This document shows, piece by piece, positions 46,601 through 58,197 of a DNA stretch of 64,000 nucleotides. The translations under genes and the position numbers were made by a program. The DNA is from Planoprotostelium fungivorum (lineage: Eukaryota; Evosea; Variosea; Cavosteliida; Cavosteliaceae). The notes under the pieces were generated by a model. It did not search any database. It was not told the origin of the DNA and saw only the letters and a list, made by a program, of their open reading frames with translations. Location: NCBI GenBank assembly GCA_003024175.1, contig MDYQ01000479.1:1-64000 (forward strand), given 5' to 3'. Position 1 is the first letter of the stretch; each line of letters begins with the position of its first letter.

Positions 46601-47402
46601 ACGCTTACTTGCTAGTGGGTTTCGCATCGAACAAATGGGATTGGAGATTTATCTCTAGGAGTGGTTCGTATTTCATCTCTTTCATCTCTTCCTCTACTAC
46701 CTCATATCATTTCATTGGAAGATATCTATCCACTGATGAATCATTTAGCGTGGTACCAGATCGGATCCCTGCCTTACACCATCGATTTCATTCAACACGG
46801 AATACTGAGAGGTAACAACCCAAATCCGTGGATCAATAAGACTGGCGAATGTATGTTCTCTTGGGACGACCCCAGGTGAGATGACATTCAGAGAATGGGA
46901 TGACACGATCGATCGCATGAACGACGGCTGATGACATTTCAGATTCGCAAAGTTACCTCCTATGGTAGGAAATGATCAGAGGGTCATGTTCATCTTGTGC
47001 ACTCATCACGGTTCTTCTCCCTTCATCCGAATCGTGCGACCGGACACCATCGATCAGGTGACGTCATCACATCACATCATCTGACCGTCTCAGACTCTAT
47101 CCAACGCCACGAAAGAATATCTCACGACTTACGTCAAAGTATCGAGCACAGCTCGACAGGTGACGCATCACACTCATCCACCATCTGATGGATGGACACA
47201 GATCACACTCCCGAAACTGTTCAAGTGGTACAAAGCCGATTTCGACGGACGAGTGTTGGAGTGGGTGTCACCCTTCCTCACAACGAGTGCAGAGTTCAAA
47301 TCGCTCATGTCCGAGAGTGAAGAGAGGAAGAGGAGGACACTGAAGATCGTCTTCCAATTCGATTGGACTCCATCTCCCAAACCATTCAGACAGTTTCTGT
47401 AA
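40625..47402 (+). CDS. DENN - GRAM-like - DUF547 protein
   Basis: Proposed single gene of over 20 exons. The first ATG (40625) opens a disordered region; how it joins the S/P-rich frame from 41040 is unclear. uDENN: EYSGAFHRFAIVGIDAEI, QFCFPKGLMGSGHV, VVTRGFVLTNIEGR. cDENN: SAMCLVSRWPYFNVLKEC, VDSVIQLFTAILCERQVRDS, FVSSSYTLLTLAAQTII, FLWHHVYVPVLPPSLVDYIQ, PTPFIMGIHREL, VDLDLGKI. dDENN: LFLEAFMDTQVEDLL. A helical middle, then a GRAM-like piece (SGQLFLTNTRLIYLV, YQVVEHTPLPGLPCVRLVLK), then DUF547: CLSFFINIYNALVIHAYLL, IDFIQHGILRGNNPNP, RVMFILCTHHGSSPF, ITLPKLFKWYKADF, ending KPFRQFL TAA. DENN domains are Rab exchange factors; DUF547 has no settled role. No stop, ATG-led restart or poly(A) signal is obvious between the halves near 44.2 kb, where an intron keeps frame. 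Confidence 0.65.
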
Positions 47403-47425
47403 ATAAAAAAAAGGGAAGACACGAT

Positions 47426-48096
47426 CATCCGCTCTCGTTTGTATTCTTAGTCTTGAATGCCTCCTCTAACTGTGCGTGTTTCTCTGTTGTTTTGAAATCG
47501 GACAAAACGTTGAGGAGCTCTTTCTGTATGGGATTGATTAGATAGAGCGCGATGATTGGATGGTGGGGTCAGGAGCAGACGATCACCTCTTTCTTGTCCA
47601 TCAATATGTAGTCGGAATCCTTCTCATGTTCGTAGCCCATGAGATGACACAAACTGTGGACCAGCAGCACATCCAACCTCTCGTACGGTTCCATTTCGTC
47701 TCTCTCAGCATATCTGAAATCAGGTCACACGATGGATAGAAGATCATCGCACTTTGCAGAATGTTCTGGGCAGATGCTGATATCTCCAAGCTCATAAATC
47801 ATACCATACAGCGGTTTAGGCTGATTTGGTGGTTTGATCCTCAATGTGGGTACACTAATGACGTCTGTCGGGCGATTGAGACCAAACATCCGCTTGTTCA
47901 ATTTCTATCGTCGTGTTTATGATGATAATCAGGCGAACAATCGGTTTACCTGCATGGCTTTGACATCGATGAACTCCAAACGAACACTGAACTCAGATAC
48001 GGCTAGGTGTTTGACCAGAACCTCTGTCTTCTTGCGGAATAGAGGTGTATTGATGGGTATGACCTTTTGCTTATTGAGCACTTGGAGAAGAGACAT
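47426..48096 (-). CDS. YBEY: YbeY-type endoribonuclease
   Basis: Metal-dependent RNase of the UPF0054 family that matures rRNA ends; in eukaryotes it acts in mitochondria or plastids. Start at 48096 (MSLLQVLNKQKVIPINT). The blocks NRPTDVISVPTLRIKP, YGMIYELGDISICPEH and DVLLVHSLCHLMGYEHEKD follow; the last holds the full H-x3-H-x5-H zinc motif. The C-terminus (KTTEKHAQLEEAFKTKN) ends at TGA 47426. Three introns of about 45-60 nt. No clear mitochondrial presequence is visible, although the N-terminus is basic. Only 23 bp separate its stop from that of the converging DENN-DUF547 gene. Confidence 0.9.
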
Positions 48097-48188
48097 TGGG
48101 TGTGTGATGTGATGTGATGTGATGTGATTTCAAATCACCGATCGAATTTATTTCTTTCTGGACATCACATCAACCACAGCACCCAATA
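48097..48188. promoter_or_regulatory. 92-bp divergent promoter with GATGT repeat
   Basis: The whole space between the YbeY and RPC9 start codons. It begins with five to six GATGT units (48102-48127), the complement of the ATCAC pentamer found in introns. Both promoters and 5' UTRs must fit here. Confidence 0.6.
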
Positions 48189-48965
48189 ATGCAAGTGTGA
48201 GTGAACGCAATCCGCGATCTGCCAAATCTAATCCGCTGCAGATTAAACCGTAGAGAGGGCCTAGTCACTAATTGGGAACTGCATCAAGCATTAACAAATC
48301 TACATAAAAACGAGAAGCCTTCGTCAAATAAGCCAACAGAAAGCAAAAGTGAGTCTTTCGACTGCATTCAATGATCTCATACCACCAGATACAACGACCA
48401 ATGTCAATCGGAAACCAAACACCTTGATGGCCGCCGTTGCAGCGGAAGTATCGAAAGAGGAACAGAAGAACGAAGAGAATAAGAAGGAAGACAAGAAACA
48501 AGACAGCAGTGAAGATTCTCGCCTCGCCCCACGATTGAAAGCGGCCAGAGCTTTCGAGGGTAGGGTAAGCAGTCCATCGGTGATGGTGTCGTCTCATGCT
48601 GAATGAAGGTACTCCAATACCTGCAAGAATACAGAGGCACATCGTTGAGTTACGAGGGAGTGCAGAACATAGGTAGATCCGTTCAGGGTTACGATTTGAA
48701 GCAAGGAGAAATCTTAGAGGTGGGTCTTCCTTTCTAGTCCATCCATTCAATCGACGACAGATCATCAACTTCTGCCCCATCAAAGAGATCGAGCTCGTCA
48801 ATGTGAGCCGTGAACATCATGATGAAACTGATGAGAGGACAGATCGTGGAAGAGATGGAGGAGAGATTGAGCAGAGAGGCATCGAATGATCTCATCGACA
48901 ACATCAGAGCTGCTTGCGGGCGAGAGCCGTTGGACGATGGCAGCAGCAGGATGGACGAAGAATAA
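48189..48965 (+). CDS. CRCP: RNA polymerase III subunit RPC9 (CRCP/Rpc17)
   Basis: Stalk subunit of Pol III, partner of RPC8. The first exon is eight bases (48189-48196, ATGCAAGT). A 45-nt intron then gives MQVLNRREGLVTNWELHQAL, which fits the family start (short head, then LxSNYEVxxLLxxL). A low-complexity E/K stretch follows, then LKAARAFEGRVLQYLQEYRG, VQGYDLKQGEILEIINFCPI and IVEEMEERLSREASNDLIDN, matching the HRDC-like fold with its (V/I)EExEER motif. The end is DGSSRMDEE, TAA 48965. Five exons. Only 23 bp lie between this stop and the next ATG on the same strand. Confidence 0.8.
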
Positions 48966-48988
48966 ACTGAGGAAATATGTGATGTGTC

Positions 48989-51900
48989 ATGATCGGTGTA
49001 GACGAGTCATTTCGCAATTGGGCAGTGAAGGTGGGCAGAACCGTCTCGGATCTCGATACAGAACTCAGCACAATGCATCGTGATGTCTCCCACTACGAGA
49101 ACAGTAGATCTTCTTATGATGCTCCACGTCACGACGCTTTGAATCTTGGATATGTGATTGATCCCTCCTTCACCTCTTCTGATGGCTACGATGGGGACAC
49201 ATTCTTCTACTTACCGTCTCGGTTGACCGAGTTTGAGGATGAAGAGGAGGAGGAACATGATTTTTACAGTGATCCTCTGTGCCAATCACCTCAATCAACA
49301 AACCCCTACGATGCAAGGAACCACTCTTTCTTTGCGGATCATTCTGAGGTGAGCATCCGACATCTGCAACGAATCACATCAGCACCTCTCTGAATCACAT
49401 CGTGCAGATGGAAGAAGAATACGGAGAGTTGGGTGGATTTATGGCAGATATTCCACAATCCACGATCGACAAAGCTTCCAACATCTCATTCAATAAGCTG
49501 GGTGTCGCCCCGAAGGTGAAGACATCCGCATCCCCTCACTCCATCGTAGAGAAGATGTTGAATGACAAAGAACAGACCGTACTGAGTGTCGCTCGAGCTT
49601 CAGAGATGCAAGGCAGTCATCACAATGTCATGAGCGCCGCAGTTTCTACCGTTCACAATACGCAGAAGAGCAGCATGAACATGTCTCTCAGATCAAATCC
49701 GACCACGTCCAACAACAACGGAGACACCGTGGGACTCCAAACGAAAGAAGAATTGTACGGCAGGCTGCAAGTGAAAGAGAGAGGTGAGAGGAGAAGAAAA
49801 TGTGTTCTGATGAAATGAAAGGAAAGAGTGAGAATTACGGAGGGAAGAGGAACGGTAAGAACGGAAGAGGCAACCGAGGGAGGGGATCACAAAGGAATTC
49901 GAATCACAAGAGAGAAGAAGAGAGTAAGATGTCGCTCAACGATCTTCTGATCTCACTGAGAGACAACGAGAAGACGGTGACTCATGATGATCCACGATGC
50001 ATCTCATGCCAGATGCAGGCAGAATTATCGGACAAGAAGAACGGTGACATTGCTTTCGAGAGAGTTACGTGGAGCAGTTCGGACAGTAAACTACAACCCA
50101 TTCCCATCCAAGTCAAAACACTCAACGGCCACCACATTTCCATGCAGGTGATCGTCACTCTCTCACAAACACACACGAACGACTCTACAGGTCAGCATGG
50201 AAGACAGTGTACAAGTCATCTTGCAGTCGCTGAGTGAAGCGGCTAACACGTGTCACTTGACTTGCTTCTACCTGACGTGCGACACCACACGAGTCAGTGA
50301 TTTCACCGCCCTCTACGAAGTACCAAAGTTGGGAGCCAACAGTGTATTTGTCATGCACGAAGACACTTATGACGAGAAGAGCGCACGAGTTCACGTCAAG
50401 CGGCTGAGAGAAATTCTGTACACGAACGATGCTGCAGGGACAGAAGATCAGTTCACGTCGTGCCTCTTACCTTGTTTCGAGGACGATGACGAGATCACTC
50501 TGTCTTCTCCCGATGCATCGGAAGATCTGCCGATGGTGTGAGTCATCCCATCGATGTGGGAGGAGGTTGATTCGAACAGTTCGACTTCCATTTCGAGTTT
50601 CTTCCCAGAGACGAAGAAGACAACGACTTGTGTGAAGAACATGTTCTTTTCTGGTTGGAATCCTCCACCGGGGAATAGGAGATTGCAAGGTGAGTCACAT
50701 GCGTGCGTTCTCGATGAGATGATCGGATGAGATCGTCATGCATCGACGATGTGAAGTGGATGAATGGTTGATGATGAGATCAGGTGATCTCTTTTATTTA
50801 GAGGTGGAGACGATGGAAGACAAGAGGTTCTTCATCACGGGTTGTCCTTCTGGATTTTACGTCAACGAATCGACGATTTCTCTCTTCAGTTCGAAAGTTC
50901 ATCCTCGATGGCCCATTTCTCATTCTCTCGCCGCTTTACTCAGTCTCGTAAGCACATCACATCACAAAAACATCACATCACAAAAACATCACATCACATC
51001 ACATCATCACATCCTTCATCTATTGATTTATTCCATCGTCTGAATCGATATCTACAGGTGAGTCCGATGTTCAAAGAGAGTTTCCAAGGACTGTTATCCA
51101 ATCGATACGAGAGGGATCCATTCGAAATCTATCCCGTACCCCTTCCCACTCGTTCCTGGCTGGCCCCTCAGAAGCCTCACACTTATGATTTAAATCGCTC
51201 GAGAGATTCATCTGCCCTATCGAATAATCTAGAGTGAGGTAGAGATGACATACAAAGATAACGAAAAGCAGTGGACAATTTAGAGATTGGAACGAGGAAT
51301 ATCAGAGTTCGAAGGAGTTAGATCGAACGAGTGTGAGAGAGAGGATCGTCAGGGACCATGCCATCATCAAGGTCAATAATGATTTCGTAGAGGCAGCCAC
51401 TCGCGGTGCATGGTGAGTTCCTCATTCACAGAAACATGATTTCTTTATCATCTGTCTTCTGACACGTCCACTGACGGTTGTAGTGCGATCATCAATAAGA
51501 CGGTACCACCGTTGAATCCTATGGATCCCAAGCCTGTACAGATGTACATATACAATAACATTTTCTTCAGCTATGCCATTGACACGGATGATAAATACGA
51601 GGTGGGCTGGAGATTTGAGAGAGAATAACGGGAGATAGGAAGTGGAGGGCAGATACACGTACACCAGTGCAAATAACGATCTGAAGGGTGTCATCGCATA
51701 CAATAGCACGGTGAGTGAAGATGAGAGTGAGAGAGAGTGAATAGAGTCAGAATACAGAAGGACTGTACACATTGACGACGGCGATCATTGATTACAGAGG
51801 CTATCGAATGGTGGCTCAGAGCATGATCCCGGGAATTTTCAATCCTTCCACCGTTGTCTATAGCTCCACTGATTTCGATAAGGACCAAGTGGGTCTTCCA

Positions 51901-54247
51901 TCTATTCTCTTTCGTCACATCATATCACATCATATCTTATCACATTACATCATATCACATCATATCATATCACATTATATCACACCATTTAATATCGTAT
52001 CATTGAATGAATATCTGATAAGATGCACAGGTGTTTGGAGGACTATTGAAGAAGGCAGCTGGAATCCTTCACATTCCAGGCCACGACATCGTCGATAAAT
52101 CAGGACAGACGGTGAAGATCTACTGCTCCGCTCCAACCAAGGTGAGGACATCGACGATGTGAATCTCACGGGGTGAATAGGGAATCGTAGGCACAGACGG
52201 AAGGAGATACATCATCGATTTGTGTCGAGTGACACCGCAAGACGCCAACTATCGAGGGAATCTGGGTGTCATGGCCATACTGAGACCCGAGCTCATCAAC
52301 ATCTTAAACGAATCCGAAAAGATGAACGCGAGTCGAAATGTGGACCCAACGGACAAGCAGAAGGGGTGAGGATAGACTACGAAAAGTCTCTTAATTATCA
52401 CGCAGAGAGAAAGAAGAGACGGAGCACAACATCGTGTCTCTCAATCCCGATTCATTTTCTACGGCCACTTTGGGTGAGTGAGAAGGAGAGAGGAGAGACT
52501 GAATGGAAACAGGAGGGACAGAAGAAGAGCAGGCCGTAGACTGTCAATCTGTGGAGAGTGCATCGGCTTACATCTTGGATCAAGTCATTCCCAACCTAGT
52601 CAACGAGTTCTCCTCTTTCGTCTGCATACCCGTAGACGGACAGACACTGACGATCATGATGCATCACAGGGGCATCAACATGAGATACCTAGGTGTCGTC
52701 ACATCACTGTCTCCACAGGGTTTCATTCGAGTGAGACGTTTCATGCAGATCGTAGACAGATCTGACATCAATAGGATCTGTGTCTGAGGGAGATGATTGC
52801 GAGGAGTGCAAAGCATCTCCTGAGAGGAATCTTATTCGAGACACAGTTACCGTTTCTGGCGCCCGCCATCGCTCACTTTTTCAATTGTCTATTGAGCAGA
52901 AAACGATCCGAGAAGGAGGAAGAAGGGAAGAAGAAGAAGAAAAAGAAGAAGAAGAACGGCCCCGGTTTCCTTCACACGCACAAGACACTGTGGGCGGCCG
53001 TACAGAGAACGATATCGCTTCGATTCAAATACGATCTATCTGAAGAAGAGATCGATGGGTTGAGAGAGGTGAGAGGGAGAGAAGGAGATGGTTGATGGAA
53101 GTAGGTACCACTCTTTCGCAATCTGTGCCTGAAGATGAACATACAAATGGCTGCGAGGGATTACGATTTCACGTTAGAGGCACCCTTCTTCATAGAAGAC
53201 GTCTTGGATATGTTCCCTGTCGTGAAGCACTGTCAACCGAAGGTGAAATCCATGGATGGTTCGTGAGGCTGATGTAGAGAACAGACGGCAGATGGACACG
53301 ATCTATTGGAGAGCGGTGTCTCTTACTTGGCACAAGGGAGATTAGACATTGCATTCGAACTCTTGTCCGAAGCCCTCGTTATCTTCTCTCAGGTCAGAAC
53401 ATCTACCAGCATGATGCAGCGTTACGAAAATGAGGAACTGAAGACAGATGCAGGTATACGGCCCGATGCATCACGCCACGGCGGTGTGCTTCAGTAACAT
53501 GGCCATGGTGCTCTACCAGAGTGGAGATCCAGCGGAAGCAGTGGTCTATCAACAGAAGGCTGTCATCATCAACGAGAGAGTGCAGGGTTTAGATCATCAC
53601 GAGACCTCTCAATCTTACGTGAGACGATGACAACTGAGGAAGAGACTGAACTCGGCAGGGCAACCTGGCTCTCTTCTGTCACAAGACCGGAAAGGTCAAG
53701 CTGGCTCTCAACTACATCCAACGAGCTCTCTATCTAGGGTATCTTGCCTGCGGACTCGCTCATCCAGACAACGGCACGTCCTTTGTGAGAAGATTTCAAC
53801 TTGTCTGTCTCTGATGTAGAATGACAGACCAACATGGGTATGATCCTTCAGGATCTTCACTTGACACAAGAATCGACAAAGTATTTTACGAAAGCGCTGT
53901 CTTGCTGCGAATCTCTGCAGGGCACCGATCACCTTCTGCTGACTGCCGCCATGTGAGTGGAGGAGGATGCCACGCGATGTGACATCGTCATCGATGGTGC
54001 TGATGACGACAGCTATCACGCCATGGCAATCAATTATGATGTGATGAACAATCATCGAGAGGCGATGCATTTCGAGAGGAAGAACTATCTGATCTTGAAG
54101 AGGGTGGTGACGGACACGAGAGATCCCAGGATCACAGAGTCGGATGTATTGATGAAGGATTTTCTACAGAAGGCTTTGGAGTTTGAAAAGTCACAGAAGA
54201 TGGCAGCCACAGCCACACCTTCGAGGACGTCCACCATCAGCTCTTGA
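48989..54247 (+). CDS. CLUH: CLU (clustered mitochondria) protein
   Basis: Large cytosolic RNA-binding protein that controls mitochondrial distribution and expression of nuclear-encoded mitochondrial mRNAs. Conserved CLU runs from about 50,080: [64 protein letters not shown] (CLU_N), [78 protein letters not shown] and [18 protein letters not shown]. TPRs follow ([40 protein letters not shown]). The tail ends [12 protein letters not shown]. Upstream, an in-phase 40-nt intron near 49.79 kb would join an unusual N-terminal extension of about 300 residues from ATG 48989 (acidic patch, Q/S/N-rich, then an RG/N-rich patch). Alternatively CLU starts at 49800. More than 20 exons. Confidence 0.88.
50950..51012. 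repeat. CATCACATCACAAAAA microsatellite in CLU intron
   Basis: Three units of ACATCACATCACAAAA-type followed by pure ATCAC repeats lie inside the intron after [10 protein letters not shown]. They belong to the same pentamer family as the PRPF3 intron repeat. Confidence 0.85.
51913..51988. repeat. CATATCACAT microsatellite in CLU intron
   Basis: About 75 bp of TCACATCATATCACATTAT-type units fill an intron of the CLU gene just after the FDKDQ codons. It is a degenerate form of the ATCAC pentamer. Confidence 0.85.
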
Positions 54248-55110
54248 TCTTCGAATAAATCCTCTATCTAATGTGAAGTTATCTTGTTTATTTTGTGAAT
54301 TCGTGATTTTTAGCCTTGTGCAGCTTTCTGAAATGTTGGCCTATCTACCACATGCTAACGCTAAACATAGTCTAACGACCTTATGCTACGATCAGTGGAG
54401 TCAGGTAACCACTCCAACACGACCGACTGTTCTACGGTATATATCCTACATTATCCATCAATGAGCGGTCTCTCTAGTCAGGTGCAATGTTTAGCCATCT
54501 ATAATACAACAACACTGGACATACTGAAGACCCGATTACTATTAGTAGACGATCACTCGGATCAGATAACTGACTGTGTGATAATGTGAACTAAGAATAT
54601 ACATACTATACATGTCTATGAAGTTGGCGCAGATGAGCTCAGAGTCGTGTGGACTTCGAAAAATTTGCTATTGGAGTCGTATTTTCTGTTCAGGGTTTGG
54701 AAAACGTTGAGGCAGCTGCGATGATTCGGTGATTGTTGGAAGAACATTGCGCGGTATTGACTGTTAGAAGCGCAAAGAATGCCGGATTTTCTGATCGCCA
54801 CCTTAGCTGCAGAAGACGGCAGCAGCTGCGATGATTCGGTGATTGTTGGAAGAACATAGCGCGGTAACTATAGAGACCTGTATTTTCCGGACGTCTACAT
54901 GAGTTATTGGTGGTGTCGCTCATCGCACGCTGGTCGAGGTGAGAGTCTCCCGATCGCCCACCACCAACAGGTTCATCTATTGCTATAACCGCCCTCAAGG
55001 ACAAGACCGGATGATCCACAAATGGACAAAATCACATCAACCCTAGACATGGAGGTCTCAATTGTTTATAATAAAGCGATGATGAGTGAGGCGTTTGTGA
55101 TGTGAATACG
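54248..55110. repeat. CLU 3' flank with 45-bp direct repeat
   Basis: AATAAA at 54256 probably ends the CLU transcript. No gene is recognised after it. GCAGCTGCGATGATTCGGTG, continuing for about 45 bp, occurs at 54712-54756 and again at 54822-54866 (one difference). Confidence 0.6.
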
Positions 55111-55170
55111 GTAGCTCAATCGTGGGTGGCTTGACCGTGGGTGGCCCAGCTCGAACGCTGGAAAGTTCTA
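55111..55170 (+). repeat. tRNA-like sequence (possible SINE head)
   Basis: TAGCTCAATCGTGGGT resembles an A box and CCAGCTCGAACGCTGG forms a five-base T stem around a B-box-like loop. The space between boxes is too short for a normal tRNA and the acceptor ends do not pair. A tRNA-derived repeat is more likely than a working gene. Confidence 0.35.
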
Positions 55171-55313
55171 TGAAATTGCCAGTGCAAATGTTTGACGAAT
55201 TCTGGCGGGTCTCTTCGTCGGATTTGAGGAAGGTCAAGAACCGAGTTGAGCGGATAATATATCCAAATATAACAATAACGAAAAGAACTCACGAAATTGA
55301 ACAATCACATCAC

Positions 55314-55539
55314 AATGGACAACACAACACCTACTGTTCAACCCACTCTCAGCCAGCTCCTCCCAATGGCTGCATCAGATCAATTCAAATCCTTCATTGG
55401 TGGATTCAATCATCTATTGAAGTGTGGGGTCATGTTGCATCTGGCTGAGAAAAGCTCTGCGGAAGAAGTGGCATGCAAATTTGAATGTCATGATGTTGAG
55501 AGATTACTCGAACTTGGATCTCTCCTGTTATCATATTAG
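55314..55539 (+). CDS. small unknown ORF
   Basis: 74 codons from ATG 55314 (MDNTTPTVQPTLSQLLPMAA) through FIGGFNHLLKCGVMLHLAEK to LLELGSLLLSY. It is helical, with no signal peptide or named motif. A second open frame (55549-55929) follows 10 bp later with EIQQIDQRCLEIL. It may be an exon of an unrecognised gene or repeat-derived. Confidence 0.3.
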
Positions 55540-56081
55540 ATAAGAATCATGACCTTGATACTCGATGCAGAGATTCAACAGATCGACCAGAGATGTTTAG
55601 AGATTTTGTGTAATGGAACTCTATACGATACATCATCCACGATACAGGCTGCAGAACACCCTCAACCGTCAATCGAAACTCATCACAAAAAGCCAAATCA
55701 TCGCATCGAGAGCTCACGCGGTCACGTGATCAACGAATCTTTGAGTCGGGATTCTATGGTATCGTGCCACCTTAATTATCGAAAACACCTCAAAAAAATG
55801 ACAAGAGCCCCCCCCGAGGAAAATCACATTAAATCAACATATTTTTTTAATCTCTGTTCAGCAGTACCTCTATCGATCCATAACTGTCCTATGATTCTGG
55901 TGACTTTGATGTCTCTCAACCCAGTGTGATTGTGAGACAGAGACACCACTTGGACCAATCACAGCACTTTGTAGGGCAGCAAAGAGGTATGGCCGCTGTC
56001 AAGAGCATAATAGTACCCATCTGTTATGACGCTACGTTGTAGAGAAGGAATATCGACGACAAAAGGAATTGATTTAACGGT

Positions 56082-56741
56082 CTACAATTGTATTGTGTAA
56101 TAAAAGGGGATTGTTCGAAGCCCATCCCCAAGAAGAGGTCTCGAACTTATACCATCATCTCTTAGATCAATATTAACACGCAGACGCTTTTTACTATGGC
56201 TAATCCCGTTGGTGTCTTTAGCTGCATCTTCTTCTTGCAACTGTTTGTGTAGGGTTTGTCTGTTGTTGATGCTAACTTCTACAAAGTGATTAGGTTGTGG
56301 GGAGATAGTATGAGAGTCATCTCTGTCGTTGGTAGGCTTCTGAGTCTCTTGGAAGTATGCAACCTCTTGATATGATTCTTGATTGCGGTGATTTGGAGAT
56401 CTTCGGCTCCTCTCGTCTTCTACACTTGGTTTTGTGCCTTCTATCTGATGTTCCTGTTCAAATGGTTGCATATCATAAGAGATATGTGTTCGTTTTTTTG
56501 TGCAATTAAATCTAATCAAATCTCGGACGGCAAACCATCCTCGAAATGACGAGCTGTCTTCTTCTTGCGAAGTTTGGATCAGATTCTCGAAAGAATCTTC
56601 ATTTCCCCCGTAGATAGGATCAGGGTGTAAGTTGAGAGAATGAGAAGGATAAGGTGACTCACTTGGCTGTAACTCATTTGTATAAGAGACTTCACTGCTC
56701 ATGCTGCTGCCTGTTGATCGGATCGGAAAAAAAAAACTCAT
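56082..56741 (-). CDS. unknown 219-aa ORF inside the inverted-repeat block
   Basis: The longest open frame of the block. It starts with MSFFFPIRSTGSSMSSE after a run of ten Ts and ends in the left inverted repeat. It is rich in S, E, Q, N and P with no transposase, nuclease or membrane pattern I can name. It may be a disordered element-encoded protein or a chance frame. Confidence 0.3.
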   Translation of the reverse strand: MSFFFPIRSTGSSMSSEVSYTNELQPSESPYPSHSLNLHPDPIYGGNEDSFENLIQTSQEEDSSSFRGWFAVRDLIRFNCTKKRTHISYDMQPFEQEHQIEGTKPSVEDERSRRSPNHRNQESYQEVAYFQETQKPTNDRDDSHTISPQPNHFVEVSINNRQTLHKQLQEEDAAKDTNGISHSKKRLRVNIDLRDDGISSRPLLGDGLRTIPFYYTIQL

Positions 56742-56929
56742 TTTTTGTCATATGATGCACCAACAAAATTCAAACATGTAGATTACAGTTGATTTCAACA
56801 ACTGAATTGAGAGAAAGTCTTGTCTGACACAAGATTAAATAGTTGTGCCCAACATCTGGCTGAGAGACAAACATTTCTGGAAATAACATACATACTTTGT
56901 GTCTTGATAAGGCCATAGCATTTTATTTA

Positions 56930-57760
56930 TTATAGTGCCACCAGGCCTTTCAAAGCACCCGAAAGGTGGACAAAGGGCCCAAAAAGTCGCATTTCTCTTC
57001 CGGCCGATGGAAGTCTCTGTATGTCGACCGCCGTGGAGGGACTGATAGAGCCTGGGACATAGGCTATTATGTCTTGAACGTCGACGCTATCAACTCTGTT
57101 GAGACATTGGATCATAACGCCACCGACCGGGACACGAACAACGCAAGGATAACGAGAGCATATACATACACGCGCACGAGCAAGCTTTCAAGATAGAGTC
57201 CATCAGTACATAGACAACAAACACCACGCGACGATACGCGATTACATAGACAACATTACAGACATCACCACAACATTTTAAGCCCAAGCTTCACCGGTCC
57301 ATCACATCACGCACACTCACGACGAGCACCTACACCTATAAGCTTCCGACTTAGAGATACACATCATTTCAACATCCACGGAACGACGGAACATCACGAT
57401 TGAACACGATGCAAACATTCCAATCAGCAGAGAAATCCTACACTACGCACGTAGACGAAGTCACGCACGCAAGAACCATCGATAAACATGAGACTTTGTC
57501 TCTTTCCATCCAACTCTTTCTTCTCATAGTGTCTCGATGTTGTAACGTTCAACACCACACAGACACAGACGAGTGTATCATCATCGAGCAAACTGTCAAA
57601 TCCTTCTAAATTGCATTTTGCTTCACCATTTCTGCATAAGAAATCAACAAGGTCGTAAAACTTCCTTAATTACAGCCACTTTGGCATTTGCAGATTCCTA
57701 CACATTCTTGTTTTTCCCCAATGGTCCGATTGAGAAAGTTCAGTGTTCTGTGTTATAAAT
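56930..57760. other. interior of the block with short unassigned ORFs
   Basis: Frames of 76 codons (56966) and 69 codons (57400) on the plus strand carry no recognised motif. I see no introns or family signature. Confidence 0.3.
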
Positions 57761-58197
57761 GGATTATCTCACTCTTGATATTGGGGCAAAGGATGTTCAA
57801 GGATGGACCAGTTAGATGATATTGTTGTGCCCAACATATGACATCACTGACAAATTGGAAATCTCGGAGAAATCTCAGAGAAATCTCAGCAACCAAGAAA
57901 CACATTCAATGCACATTCATTGAAAAGGAACTCCTTGGCTTTCTTTGGTTAGAAATCATTCTTTATAAACAGAGACTCATTGAACTGTTTGGTTCTTATG
58001 TGGTGACCATACACCACAGATATAAGTTTGAGACCTCTTCTTGGGGATGGGCTTTGAACAATCCCTTTTTATTACACAATACAATTGTAGATCGTTAAAT
58101 CAATTCCTTTTGTCGTTGATTCCTTCTCCACAATGTAGCGTCATAACATTGTCTCCTTGATCCAGCGGATCAGTTTTTACGCTTCCTCTTGGATTAT

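Larger units (their letters stand above)
56022..58148. mobile_element. 2.1-kb block bounded by 130-bp inverted repeats
   Basis: 56022-56151 and the reverse complement of 58021-58148 match at about 94 percent by eye, from TGTTATGACGCTAC to TCYCRAACTTATA. Each arm begins TG with CA on its complement. This could be the terminal inverted repeats of a DNA transposon or two LTR-like copies inserted in opposite orientation. No matching target-site duplication is obvious. A 13-bp word GTTGTGCCCAACA occurs twice inside in the same orientation (56842 and 57824) within a more diverged 50-bp similarity. Part of the interior (57908-57965) also occurs at 10.6 kb. The family is unknown; if it is LTR-derived, it is a decayed fossil. 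Confidence 0.6.

Noticed and set aside
57600-57760. Exon with splice-like CAG ends
   Set aside because: No partner exon or conserved motif could be found on either strand.
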